43,177 nucleotides of DNA, from assembly GCA_023229845.1 (NCBI GenBank), contig JALNYK010000026.1, positions 1 to 43,177 on the forward strand, read 5' to 3'. The DNA comes from Gallionella sp. (GTDB lineage: Bacteria; Pseudomonadota; Gammaproteobacteria; Burkholderiales; Gallionellaceae). Below the pieces are notes generated by a model, which ran no database searches, had not been told where the DNA came from, and saw nothing but the letters and a program-made list of their open reading frames with translations. Both the position numbers and the translations under genes were made by a program. Below, piece by piece: positions 7,551 through 15,122 of the stretch (the first letter of the stretch is position 1; each line of letters begins with the position of its first letter).

Positions 7551-8948
7551 ATGTTGCCCACTCTGGTATTGGTTGGTCGTCCGAATGTGGGCAAGTCCAC
7601 GTTGTTCAATCGTCTCACGCGCAGTCGCGACGCACTGGTCGCCGATCTGCCCGGCCTGACGCGCGACCGTCACTACGGTCGCGGTCGCGTCGGCGAGCGC
7701 CCCTATTTGGTGGTGGACACTGGCGGTCTGGAGCCGGTCGCCAAGGACGGCATCATGTACGAGATGGCCAAGCAGAGCCGTCAGGCCGTGGACGAGGCCG
7801 ACGCCGTGCTGTTTCTGGTCGATGGACGCGCCGGCTGCACACCGCAGGACGCGATCATCGCCGAGCAGTTGCGCAAGACTGGCAAGCCCATCCTGTTGCT
7901 GGTCAACAAGGCCGAGGGCATGCAGCGTTCCAAGGTGACCGTCGAGTTTTTCGAGCTGGGGTTGGGCGAGCCGATACCGATCTCGTCGGCGCACGGCGAC
8001 AACGTGACCGAGGTGGTCGAACTCGCGCTGGAGCATTTTCCGCTGGAGGCCGAAACGGAGGCCAAGGAAGAGCAGAAGCCCAAGCTGGCCATCGTCGGCC
8101 GTCCTAACGTCGGTAAATCCACGCTGGTGAACGCGATCCTCGGCGAGCAGCGCGTGATCGCGTTCGACCAGCCGGGCACCACGCGCGACTCGATCTACAT
8201 CGACTTCGAGCGTGATGGCAAGCAGTACACCATCATCGACACCGCCGGCGTGCGCCGCCGCGGCAAGATCGACGAAGCGATCGAGAAATTCTCGGTGATC
8301 AAGACCATGCAGGCGATCGAGGATGCCAACGTCGTCGTGCTGGTGGTGGACGGCGCGGACCAGATCACCGAGCAGGACGCCCACGTCGCCGACTTCGTAC
8401 TGCAGGCCGGCCGCGCGCTGGTGCTGGCGGTCAACAAGTGGGACGGACTGGACGCGCACCAGCGCGACACCGTCAAGAACGACATCGAACGCAAGCTCCA
8501 CTTCCTGAGCTTCGCCAAACTGCATTTCATCTCCGCGCTGAACGGCACGGGTATCGACAAGTTGTTGACCTCAGTCAACGAGGCTTATACCGCGGCGATG
8601 ATCAAGCTGCCGACCCCGAAGCTCACCCGCGCGCTGCTGGCCGCGCTGGAGAAACAGCAGCCGCCCAAGGGTTCGCGCTTCCGTCCCAAGATGCGTTACG
8701 CCCACCAGGGCGGCAGCAACCCACCGCTGATCATCATCCACGGCAGCGGCCTGGACGACGTGCCCGCCAGTTACCAGCGTTATCTGGAGCGCGCCTTCTG
8801 CGAAATGTTCCGCCTGCAGGGCACGCCGCTGAAGATCCAGTTCAACAGCAGCGCGAACCCGTTCGAAGGCAAGAAACGGGTGTTGACCGAAGAAGAACAA
8901 CGCCGCGCCCACCGCGCACGCATCATCGGACGCAAGCGATTCGGCTAG
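7551..8948 (+). CDS. der: Ribosome biogenesis GTPase Der (EngA)
   Basis: Double-Era-like GTPase of 465 residues needed for maturation of the 50S subunit. Two complete G domains are present: G1 motifs GRPNVGKSTLFN (near residue 8) and GRPNVGKSTLVN (near residue 183), switch regions ending in DTGG and DTAG, and G4 motifs LVNKAE (first domain, Glu in place of the common Asp) and VNKWD (second). A C-terminal KH-like domain follows. ATG 7551 is preceded by an AAAGGA Shine-Dalgarno sequence near 7537-7542. Confidence 0.97.
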   Translation: MLPTLVLVGRPNVGKSTLFNRLTRSRDALVADLPGLTRDRHYGRGRVGERPYLVVDTGGLEPVAKDGIMYEMAKQSRQAVDEADAVLFLVDGRAGCTPQDAIIAEQLRKTGKPILLLVNKAEGMQRSKVTVEFFELGLGEPIPISSAHGDNVTEVVELALEHFPLEAETEAKEEQKPKLAIVGRPNVGKSTLVNAILGEQRVIAFDQPGTTRDSIYIDFERDGKQYTIIDTAGVRRRGKIDEAIEKFSVIKTMQAIEDANVVVLVVDGADQITEQDAHVADFVLQAGRALVLAVNKWDGLDAHQRDTVKNDIERKLHFLSFAKLHFISALNGTGIDKLLTSVNEAYTAAMIKLPTPKLTRALLAALEKQQPPKGSRFRPKMRYAHQGGSNPPLIIIHGSGLDDVPASYQRYLERAFCEMFRLQGTPLKIQFNSSANPFEGKKRVLTEEEQRRAHRARIIGRKRFG

Positions 8949-8983
8949 CCGGATGCGGCTGAACGCTTGAGTTTATAGCGACG

Positions 8984-11467
8984 ATGGATACGTTTATCGG
9001 GGCCAGTATGGCCGAAATTCTGCTGCTCTACGGCCTGGCTTTTTTTACGCTGGGCCTCGTCATTTTCGTGCTTCCCAAGCAATCGGGAGGCTTGCCTTTC
9101 GTCCCTCATCTGACGTGGCTTGCCGCCTTTGGCCTGTTGCACGGCATGCTGGAATTCCTGGTCTACTGGAAAACGGCTCATCCTGTCGACAGTGTCGGGC
9201 TGGAATGGGCGAGTGCGATATTGCTGTTTGCATCTTTCGTCCCATTGTTCGTGTTCGGCTTGCGGCTGTGCTGGGGCGAGGCGAGGGCGCGTAACCGGTT
9301 TCTGAATGGATTCTATGTTGTGCTGCCGTTGGCGGTGGTCGTCGTTGTCTTTGCCGCAGACGATGCGCTGACTGGTTTTGTCGCCGCTACACGCTATCTG
9401 CTCGGATTCCCGGCAGGGCTGCTGGCAGGTTACGGTTTTTCCGCGCAAATCGTTGCTGTGCGAACGGCATCCTCGTCGCCGCATTCCCTGACGAAATATT
9501 TGCGCCTCGCCTCGGCGGCTTTCATTGTCTATGCCTTGTCTACGGTGGTTCTGGCGAAGAACGATCCGGCCATTCCGGCGCTGTTCCTGACGCAGGACGA
9601 ATTTTTGGGGATGTTCGGTGTGCCGGTGCAGCTTCTGCGGGCGTTATGCGCCGTCGTTGCATTGGTGGCGATTGCGCATCTGGTGCGTCTGATCAATTAC
9701 GACAACCGACAGCGAGAACTCGATCAGATAGAAAAAACAAACCAGGCCTATGAGTCGTTGCAAAAAGAGATCGAACAGAGGTGCAAATTCGAGGATGAAC
9801 TGGCATTGATGGCGGTTGCCTTCGAGACGCAGGAAGCGGTGGTCATCACCGATCCACACGTCAATATCCTGCGGGTCAACGATGCGTTCCAGGCGATCAC
9901 CGGTTACAAATCGGAAGAGGTGATCGGACGGAATCCCAGCATACTTAGCTCCGGAATGCACGACGATCTTTTTTACAGGAGCATGTGGTCCGCGCTGCAG
10001 AGTTCCGGCAAGTGGAGCGGGGAGGTTTGGAATCGTCGCAAGAGCGGCGAGGTTTATCCGGAATGGTTGACGATAGCCGCAGTGAACGACAGCGATGGAC
10101 GGATTGCCCATTATGTCGGATCGTTTTCCGACATCACCCTGCGCAAACAGACGGAAGAGCAGATCAGGCATCTGGCGTTCTTCGATTCGCTGACCCGTTT
10201 GCCCAATCGCCGCCTGTTGCACGACCGTCTGACCCAGGCATTCAACCTCAGCATGCGCAGCCGCAAACTGGGTGCGGTGATGTTCATCGATCTCGACAAC
10301 TTCAAGAATATCAACGACAGCAGGGGGCACGAGGCCGGCGACCAGTTGCTGGTCGAGGTCGCCGGGCGATTGACCTTCAACGTGCGCGAATCCGATACGG
10401 TTGCCCGCCTCGGCGGCGACGAGTTTGTGCTGGTGCTGCCGGACCTGGGGACGAGTCCCGAAGAGGCCGCCGCGCAGGCCGAGAAGATCGCCGAGAAAAT
10501 ACTCGTGGCGATCCGGCAGCCGTACAGTCTGGCCGATGGCGAATACCATTGTTCGGCGAGTCTGGGCATCAGCATGTTCATGGATCACGAGATGAGCGTG
10601 GACGAGTTGTTCAAGAGCGCGGATACCGCGATGTACCGCGCAAAATCCTCCGGCAAGAATACGTATTTCTTCTTCGACCGCGAGATGCAGGTCGCGCTCG
10701 AATCCCGTCTGAAGATGGAAACGGAATTGCGTCGAGCCCTAGATCAACGGCAGTTCTACCTTTGTTACCAGGCGCAGACCGACAGCGATCGCCGGGTCTT
10801 CGGTGCGGAAGCCTTGTTGCGCTGGACGCATCCGGAGCGCGGCCTAATATCTCCCGGCGAGTTCATCCCGCTCGCCGAGGAATGCGGCCTGATCCTGCCG
10901 ATAGGGCAATGGGTGCTGGAGACTGCCTGTGCCCAGCTCAAGGCATGGGAGGCGGACGAGCGCTGCCTTCACCTGCAACTGGCCGTGAACGTCAGCGCCT
11001 ACCAGTTCCGTCAGGTCGATTTCGTCGAGCGGGTCAAAGAGGCGCTGGGGCAGAGCGGTGCGAATCCGGCGCTGCTCAAGCTGGAATTGACCGAGGGCAT
11101 GGTGGTGGACGATGTGGCTGGCTGCATCGAGAAGATGCTCGAATTGAAACAGATGGGCATTTCCTTCTCGGTCGACGACTTCGGGACCGGCTATTCGTCG
11201 CTGTCTTATCTGAAACGTCTGCCTATCGATCAACTCAAGATCGACCAGTCGTTCGTCAGGGACATCATGGACGATGCCGACGACCAGGCGATCGTCAACA
11301 CCATCATCGCGATGGCCAAAAATATGAAATTGGGCGTGATCGCCGAAGGCGTCGAAACCGAAGAACAGTTCCTGTTCCTGAACCGGAACGACGGCATCTC
11401 GTTCCAGGGCTATTTGCTGGGCAGGCCTGTTACTCTGGCGGAGTTCGAGGGGATGTTGGCTGTCTGA
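8984..11467 (+). CDS. Membrane-bound PAS-GGDEF-EAL cyclic-di-GMP enzyme
   Basis: An 827-residue protein with about seven hydrophobic helices in residues 9-240 (a MASE-like membrane sensor, not a class I can name), a coiled coil (about 240-270), a PAS domain (about 275-390), a GGDEF domain and an EAL domain. The cyclase signature is intact (GGDEF at residues 477-481) and is preceded at the correct distance by an I-site RxxD (RESD). The phosphodiesterase domain keeps EALLRW (Glu609), NVSAYQF, ELTEGM, DDFGTGYSSLSYL, KIDQSF and EGVET, so both activities look possible. It lies 35 bases after der on the same strand and may be co-transcribed. An alternative start is ATG 9008. Confidence 0.93.
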   Translation: MDTFIGASMAEILLLYGLAFFTLGLVIFVLPKQSGGLPFVPHLTWLAAFGLLHGMLEFLVYWKTAHPVDSVGLEWASAILLFASFVPLFVFGLRLCWGEARARNRFLNGFYVVLPLAVVVVVFAADDALTGFVAATRYLLGFPAGLLAGYGFSAQIVAVRTASSSPHSLTKYLRLASAAFIVYALSTVVLAKNDPAIPALFLTQDEFLGMFGVPVQLLRALCAVVALVAIAHLVRLINYDNRQRELDQIEKTNQAYESLQKEIEQRCKFEDELALMAVAFETQEAVVITDPHVNILRVNDAFQAITGYKSEEVIGRNPSILSSGMHDDLFYRSMWSALQSSGKWSGEVWNRRKSGEVYPEWLTIAAVNDSDGRIAHYVGSFSDITLRKQTEEQIRHLAFFDSLTRLPNRRLLHDRLTQAFNLSMRSRKLGAVMFIDLDNFKNINDSRGHEAGDQLLVEVAGRLTFNVRESDTVARLGGDEFVLVLPDLGTSPEEAAAQAEKIAEKILVAIRQPYSLADGEYHCSASLGISMFMDHEMSVDELFKSADTAMYRAKSSGKNTYFFFDREMQVALESRLKMETELRRALDQRQFYLCYQAQTDSDRRVFGAEALLRWTHPERGLISPGEFIPLAEECGLILPIGQWVLETACAQLKAWEADERCLHLQLAVNVSAYQFRQVDFVERVKEALGQSGANPALLKLELTEGMVVDDVAGCIEKMLELKQMGISFSVDDFGTGYSSLSYLKRLPIDQLKIDQSFVRDIMDDADDQAIVNTIIAMAKNMKLGVIAEGVETEEQFLFLNRNDGISFQGYLLGRPVTLAEFEGMLAV

Positions 11468-11526
11468 CTGCGGGTGTTGGCGGCGGGGTGAAGAAAATAA
11501 AGAGTGGAGCGGGAATAACTCAGTTG

Positions 11527-11871
11527 TTTATCCCGAATGTCGTTCTCCTGCATCAAGCGTTTGCTGGCAGGGAAGCCTCGACTGCGTAGTTCTCTGACCA
11601 TGGGCGGGCTGCCGTAGGCGCCCTTGAACTCCGCAAGGATCGATTGAATCAGCGCCAGCATCTGCGCATCGGTCAGTCGTTTGCGCCCCGGCTTACCGTC
11701 ACATTGCCATGAGCGATAGCCGCTTTCGCTGACGTCCAGCACGGCACACATCTCATCCAACCAACCCCAGTTCCTTCGCTGCCGCGCCAACTGATAGCCC
11801 GTCCTTTACTCGTTTTACCGCCAGCTCCTTGAACTCGGCGGTGTATTCCTGCTTCGGGAAGCTTCATCTTC
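11527..11871 (-). pseudogene. IS3-family transposase remnant (orfA-orfB internal deletion)
   Basis: Read on the - strand, about 32 codons typical of an IS3 OrfA N-terminus (KQEYTAEFKELAVKRVKDG, then LSVGAAAKELGLV) run straight into the N-terminal part of an IS3 OrfB (MCAVLDVSESGYRSWQ, then FKGAYGSPPMVRELRSRGF). The rest of OrfA and the OrfB N-terminus are missing, and similarity stops after RLMQENDIR, so the whole DDE catalytic domain is absent. A frameshift near the OrfA start codon is also needed to read the first codons. It cannot encode a working transposase. Confidence 0.8.
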
Positions 11872-12136
11872 TTCCTTTCCAAAGTAACGTTGATTTTACG
11901 TCACCATTGGAAGGCGATTTTCGGGGGAAGGTCGCTCTAACCTGAACACTACTGATAGGCCATGGCCTATGGTGACAGGAAACGACCTATGGATTTCTGC
12001 ATATATGCAGTAGGAATTTATGTTCATAGAATCCCCCCGACCCAACTACTGCTTGACTGCGAATATTTGGGGTCATCGACTCACTTGAGTGTGGTGTTCG
12101 GTGCTTGAAACCGCATCTTGATGCAAGGGGGAAGAA
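11872..12136. other. Gene-free stretch with two perfect palindromes upstream of the PAS chemoreceptor
   Basis: The left part (to about 11945) looks like the non-coding flank of the IS3 remnant. Two perfect palindromes follow: ATAGGCCATGGCCTAT at 11955-11970 and CTGCATATATGCAG at 11997-12010. They lie 120-180 bases before the chemoreceptor start. They could be operator sites; no clear sigma-70 or sigma-28 promoter was found beside them. Confidence 0.5.
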
Positions 12137-13744
12137 ATGAAAGTTAATCTACCGGTTACCCATGTAGAGCACGAAGTCGATCCAGCTAGGCCCATCGTCT
12201 CTGAAACAAACTTGAAAGGCGAAATTACCTATGTGAATGACGCCTTTGTCGCAATCAGTGGTTTTGGGCGTGACGAGTTGATCGGCAAAAATCACAATCT
12301 CGTGCGTCATCCCGACATGCCAGCGGAAGCATTTGCCGATTTGTGGGAAACCGTCAAAGCAGGCAGACCTTGGCGCGGCATCGTTAAAAATCGGTGCAAG
12401 AACGGGGATTATTACTGGGTTGAAGCCTACGTGACCCCGACCTTACACAACGGAGCGCTGTCAGGCTATAAATCAGTTCGCAGTAAACCGATTCCATCCG
12501 ACATTCAGGCAGCGGAGGCGCTCTACAGTCAAGTACGGAATAAACAGGCGAAAATCCCATCTTCTCTGGAAACGAGCTTCTTTAAGCGATTGTCACTCCA
12601 GACAACGGTTAATTCAGGGCTGTTGGTTTTGACTGCATTGTTGACAGCCGGTGTTGTTTTTGATGTCGATCAAAAGACTGGTGGCATGTTGTTGGGCGCA
12701 GGTGTGCTGGTGGCGGCGTTTACCGCCATTGCGATCAATCTTTCTGTCGGTCGACCGGTGAAGGCAGCGATTGCTGCTCTCAGATCAATGGCGGAAGGTA
12801 ACCTTAACAATAGTCTTAAAACTGATCGTGATGATGAACTTGCGCACCTGACGCGCGAGATTGAATCCATGCGTATCAATCTGAGAACCATGATCGTGGA
12901 TGTGTTCGTGGCTTCAGGTTGCGTTGCGGAAAATGCAGCCGAAACCGAGTCGTTATTAGCCTCGCTCTCCGAGAACCATGCGGCTCAATCGGATCGCATC
13001 TCATCTATCAGTGCCGCCCTGGAGCAAATGACTGCATCGATTGCCGAGGTGTCCAACACCACCAACTCCGCTACCGATTTCTCCTCGCAAGTGACGCTCG
13101 TTGCCGAGTCTGGCAAGAATTTGATGGCGATGAGTTTGCAGTCCAGCAAGCGAACCGAAGAGTCAGTCATGGGAGCCAGCAGAACGATCAACGAACTCAA
13201 CATTGAAATCAAGAAGATCGGTCAGGTCACGCAAGTCATCAAGGAAATTGCAGATCAAACCAATTTGCTGGCTTTGAATGCGGCTATTGAGGCAGCACGA
13301 GCCGGGGAATCTGGGCGTGGATTCGCTGTCGTCTCCGATGAGATTCGCAAATTGGCCGAGAGAACGAGTACCAGTACTGTAGATATCAGCAAGCTGATCC
13401 AGATAATTTGTACGGCTACGGACAGCGTCGTGCAAACCATGAACGAAGTGGTGGAGACAGTGAAAGCCGGCATGGAGCATATTCATGCGAGCGATAGCAA
13501 GCTGCATCAAATTTATGCGGCAGCAAATTCGGCATGTGAAATGAGCAAGTCGGTAGCCGCGGCTTTTTCAGAACAGATTTGTGCGGCGAACGATGTGTCC
13601 AAAAGTATGGAGCAGATCTGTGTCATCGCAGAGTCCAACAATGCTGGCATGGAGACAATAGGTGGCGGCGTGAAAGGACTTTCTGAGACCTCCGCCGGCT
13701 TGGCGCATCTGGTAAAACGCTTTGAGCATTCGGTTAGGGTTTAG
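12137..13744 (+). CDS. Aer-like PAS methyl-accepting chemotaxis protein
   Basis: A 535-residue chemoreceptor. The N-terminal PAS domain (about residues 20-115) has the Aer-type pattern (NHNLVRHPDMPAEAF, then KNRCKNGDYYWVEAYVTP), which in Aer binds FAD and senses redox state. A hydrophobic hairpin (about 155-195) anchors it, followed by a HAMP-like segment and a cytoplasmic signalling domain with the conserved hairpin tip (NLLALNAAIEAARAGESGRG, then FAVVSDEIRKLAERTS). There is no periplasmic sensor domain and no C-terminal CheR-docking pentapeptide. AGGGGG at 12126-12131 supports ATG 12137. The gene stands alone; no che genes are nearby. Confidence 0.93.
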   Translation: MKVNLPVTHVEHEVDPARPIVSETNLKGEITYVNDAFVAISGFGRDELIGKNHNLVRHPDMPAEAFADLWETVKAGRPWRGIVKNRCKNGDYYWVEAYVTPTLHNGALSGYKSVRSKPIPSDIQAAEALYSQVRNKQAKIPSSLETSFFKRLSLQTTVNSGLLVLTALLTAGVVFDVDQKTGGMLLGAGVLVAAFTAIAINLSVGRPVKAAIAALRSMAEGNLNNSLKTDRDDELAHLTREIESMRINLRTMIVDVFVASGCVAENAAETESLLASLSENHAAQSDRISSISAALEQMTASIAEVSNTTNSATDFSSQVTLVAESGKNLMAMSLQSSKRTEESVMGASRTINELNIEIKKIGQVTQVIKEIADQTNLLALNAAIEAARAGESGRGFAVVSDEIRKLAERTSTSTVDISKLIQIICTATDSVVQTMNEVVETVKAGMEHIHASDSKLHQIYAAANSACEMSKSVAAAFSEQICAANDVSKSMEQICVIAESNNAGMETIGGGVKGLSETSAGLAHLVKRFEHSVRV

Positions 13745-13756
13745 CAGAGGTATATC

Positions 13757-13838
13757 CACCTGGTAACCTGCGCACCAGTCTACGCGCAGTTCCCATACGC
13801 TTTCGCGCAGCGGTTTGCAGTCGCCGAAGCGGCCGAGC
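13757..13838 (-). pseudogene. Fragment of a HigB/RelE-type toxin gene
   Basis: Bases 13764-13829 match 20271-20336, inside the complete toxin gene, at 64 of 66 positions and in the same orientation. On the - strand the fragment reads GDCKPLRESVWELRVDW and on to GYQV, the core of the toxin. Both ends of the gene are missing. Upstream codons (up to about 13900) read IALTEIAACRDQQIALLGRF, which does not match the intact copy, so this may come from a related toxin rather than a recent duplication. Confidence 0.75.
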
Positions 13839-14033
13839 AGCGCAATCTGCTGATCGCGGCAGGCTGCGATTTCGGTCAGGGCTATCTTTTCTTCAGGCTG
13901 GTTTCGGGAGCGGTTCGAGAGGCTGCTGCAAAATAGGCTGGCCTCCGGCATGGAGTTCAACTGAGTTCTGGAAAAATTTGAGCGATTTTCGATAGAGCGG
14001 CAAGTGCAGATTTCGAAGCCGCGTCGCGCAACA

Positions 14034-14432
14034 TTATTTTTTCAGCAAATCGGCCAACGAATGATTATCCAGCGTGGAGAAGAATGCTTCTTGAGCGGAA
14101 TTGAGGATGGGCTTCAACCGACAGCTGGGTAATAGAGGGCAGCCTGAGGGGCTGTCTTTCATGCATTCCACCAATGCCAGGCTGTTTTCCATCAAACGTA
14201 TTACCGAGCCGATGGATATGTTCCCGGCCTCCTGAGCCAGACAGATTCCTCCGTTTCTGCCACGTTCGCTCAGAACCAGATTTGCGCCGACCAGCGTCAT
14301 GACCACCTTCATCAAGGAGCTCTTGGAGACGCCGCATTCCTCGGCCACTTCCGAGATGGTGACGGGCGCATCCCTCTGGCCCAGATAGATCAGCGTACGC
14401 AAGGCGATATCGGATGAGACGGTAAGTTGCAT
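14034..14432 (-). CDS. nsrR: Rrf2 family Fe-S transcriptional regulator, NsrR-like
   Basis: A 132-residue winged-helix regulator (MQLTVSSDIALRTLIYLGQR start). The recognition region VTISEVAEECGVSKSSLMKV is followed by the Rrf2 wing (ERGRNGGICLA). Three Cys at 90, 98 and 104 (C-x7-C-x5-C) fit a ligand set for a [2Fe-2S] or [4Fe-4S] cluster, as in NsrR and IscR; the tail (FFSTLDNHSLADLL) looks NsrR-like. NsrR proteins lose DNA binding when NO attacks the cluster. The longer frame up to 14513 is unlikely: ATG 14432 has GGAG at a good distance and matches the family N-terminus. It is divergent from the NO-reductase-type genes. NsrR rather than another Rrf2 protein is inference. Confidence 0.8.
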   Translation of the reverse strand: MQLTVSSDIALRTLIYLGQRDAPVTISEVAEECGVSKSSLMKVVMTLVGANLVLSERGRNGGICLAQEAGNISIGSVIRLMENSLALVECMKDSPSGCPLLPSCRLKPILNSAQEAFFSTLDNHSLADLLKK

Positions 14433-14459
14433 GCGTTCAACTCCAAATAATTGGCAAGC

Positions 14460-14465
14460 ATTATA
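14460..14465 (-). promoter_or_regulatory. Putative -10 box of the Rrf2 regulator gene
   Basis: On the - strand the hexamer is TATAAT, 27 bases before ATG 14432. No good -35 box is present at 16-18 bases, so the promoter may need an activator or be weak. Confidence 0.45.
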
Positions 14466-14514
14466 AGCCCGCGCTTCTATAAACCACGCCCCCTGAATAA
14501 AAGATTCCTGCATA

Positions 14515-14557
14515 TTGAATCATTTCATGAGTTGATATATATTCCGCCGCTCGGAAT
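14515..14557 (+). promoter_or_regulatory. Sigma-70 promoter with possible operator dyads for the NO-reductase-type cluster
   Basis: TTGAAT (14515-14520), a 17-base spacer and TATATT (14538-14543) make a good sigma-70 promoter 33 bases before the first gene. An imperfect dyad (TGCATATTGAATCATTTCAT region, about 14510-14531) covers the -35 box, and a perfect ATTCCG...CGGAAT inverted repeat lies at 14541-14557 over the likely start of transcription. Either could be the binding site of the divergent Rrf2 regulator; this is inference. Confidence 0.55.
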
Positions 14558-14576
14558 CTTTTGTGAGGGGGAATAC

Positions 14577-15101
14577 ATGTATCAGCAAGTTGCCTGGATG
14601 GTTTCTATTGTGTTGATCGCGTTGCTGGCGATCGCGTTCTTTTATGTGGTGAGGCAAAGCAGTCGCGAGGGGAATGGTGCGGCCGTCGCCGCGGCGACGG
14701 GCCGCTGGAGGGGGCGCCTGTTGTGGGGCGTGACGCTGCTGTGCATTCCCGTCGTCGCATACACCTTGACCGAGTTGCCTTATGCGCGCGGCGCAATCGC
14801 AAACCTCGGGACCGTCGAGGTCCAGGCCAAGGGCTATCAGTGGTATTGGGAAATATCGCAAACCGAGTTGCCGGTGGGCAAGCCGATCGAATTTCAGGTG
14901 ACTTCCGCCGATGTGAATCATGGCTTCGCCATCTACGACACCGACATGAAGATCGTCACCCAGACTCAGGCCATGCCCGGTGTGACCAATGTGTTGCGCC
15001 ATACGTTCGAAAAGCCCGGGACTTACAAGATCCTGTGCCTGGAATATTGCGGGGTCGCGCACCATTCGATGATGACCGAGCTTCATGTGGTCGCCCAATA
15101 A
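14577..15101 (+). CDS. Heme-copper oxidoreductase subunit II with CuA site (sNOR/coxB-like)
   Basis: A 174-residue membrane-anchored cupredoxin that would take electrons from a c-type cytochrome and pass them to subunit I. Two N-terminal transmembrane helices (about residues 5-22 and 44-62) precede a periplasmic cupredoxin domain. The CuA ligands are complete: His115 (DVNHGFAIYD) and the Cys154-x3-Cys158-x3-His162-x2-Met165 motif (CLEYCGVAHHSM). ATG 14577 follows AGGGGG at 14565-14570. It is short for a COX subunit II. With the next gene it resembles the NorSY-type (sNOR) NO reductase of ammonia-oxidising bacteria; a true oxidase subunit is the alternative. Confidence 0.85.
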   Translation: MYQQVAWMVSIVLIALLAIAFFYVVRQSSREGNGAAVAAATGRWRGRLLWGVTLLCIPVVAYTLTELPYARGAIANLGTVEVQAKGYQWYWEISQTELPVGKPIEFQVTSADVNHGFAIYDTDMKIVTQTQAMPGVTNVLRHTFEKPGTYKILCLEYCGVAHHSMMTELHVVAQ

Positions 15102-15122
15102 ATATCCGCACGGAGAATAAAG

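Noticed and set aside
13568..13960. 130-codon frame on the - strand as a full toxin gene
   Set aside because: Only about 25 codons match the toxin, and the rest runs antisense into the chemoreceptor; recorded as a fragment instead.
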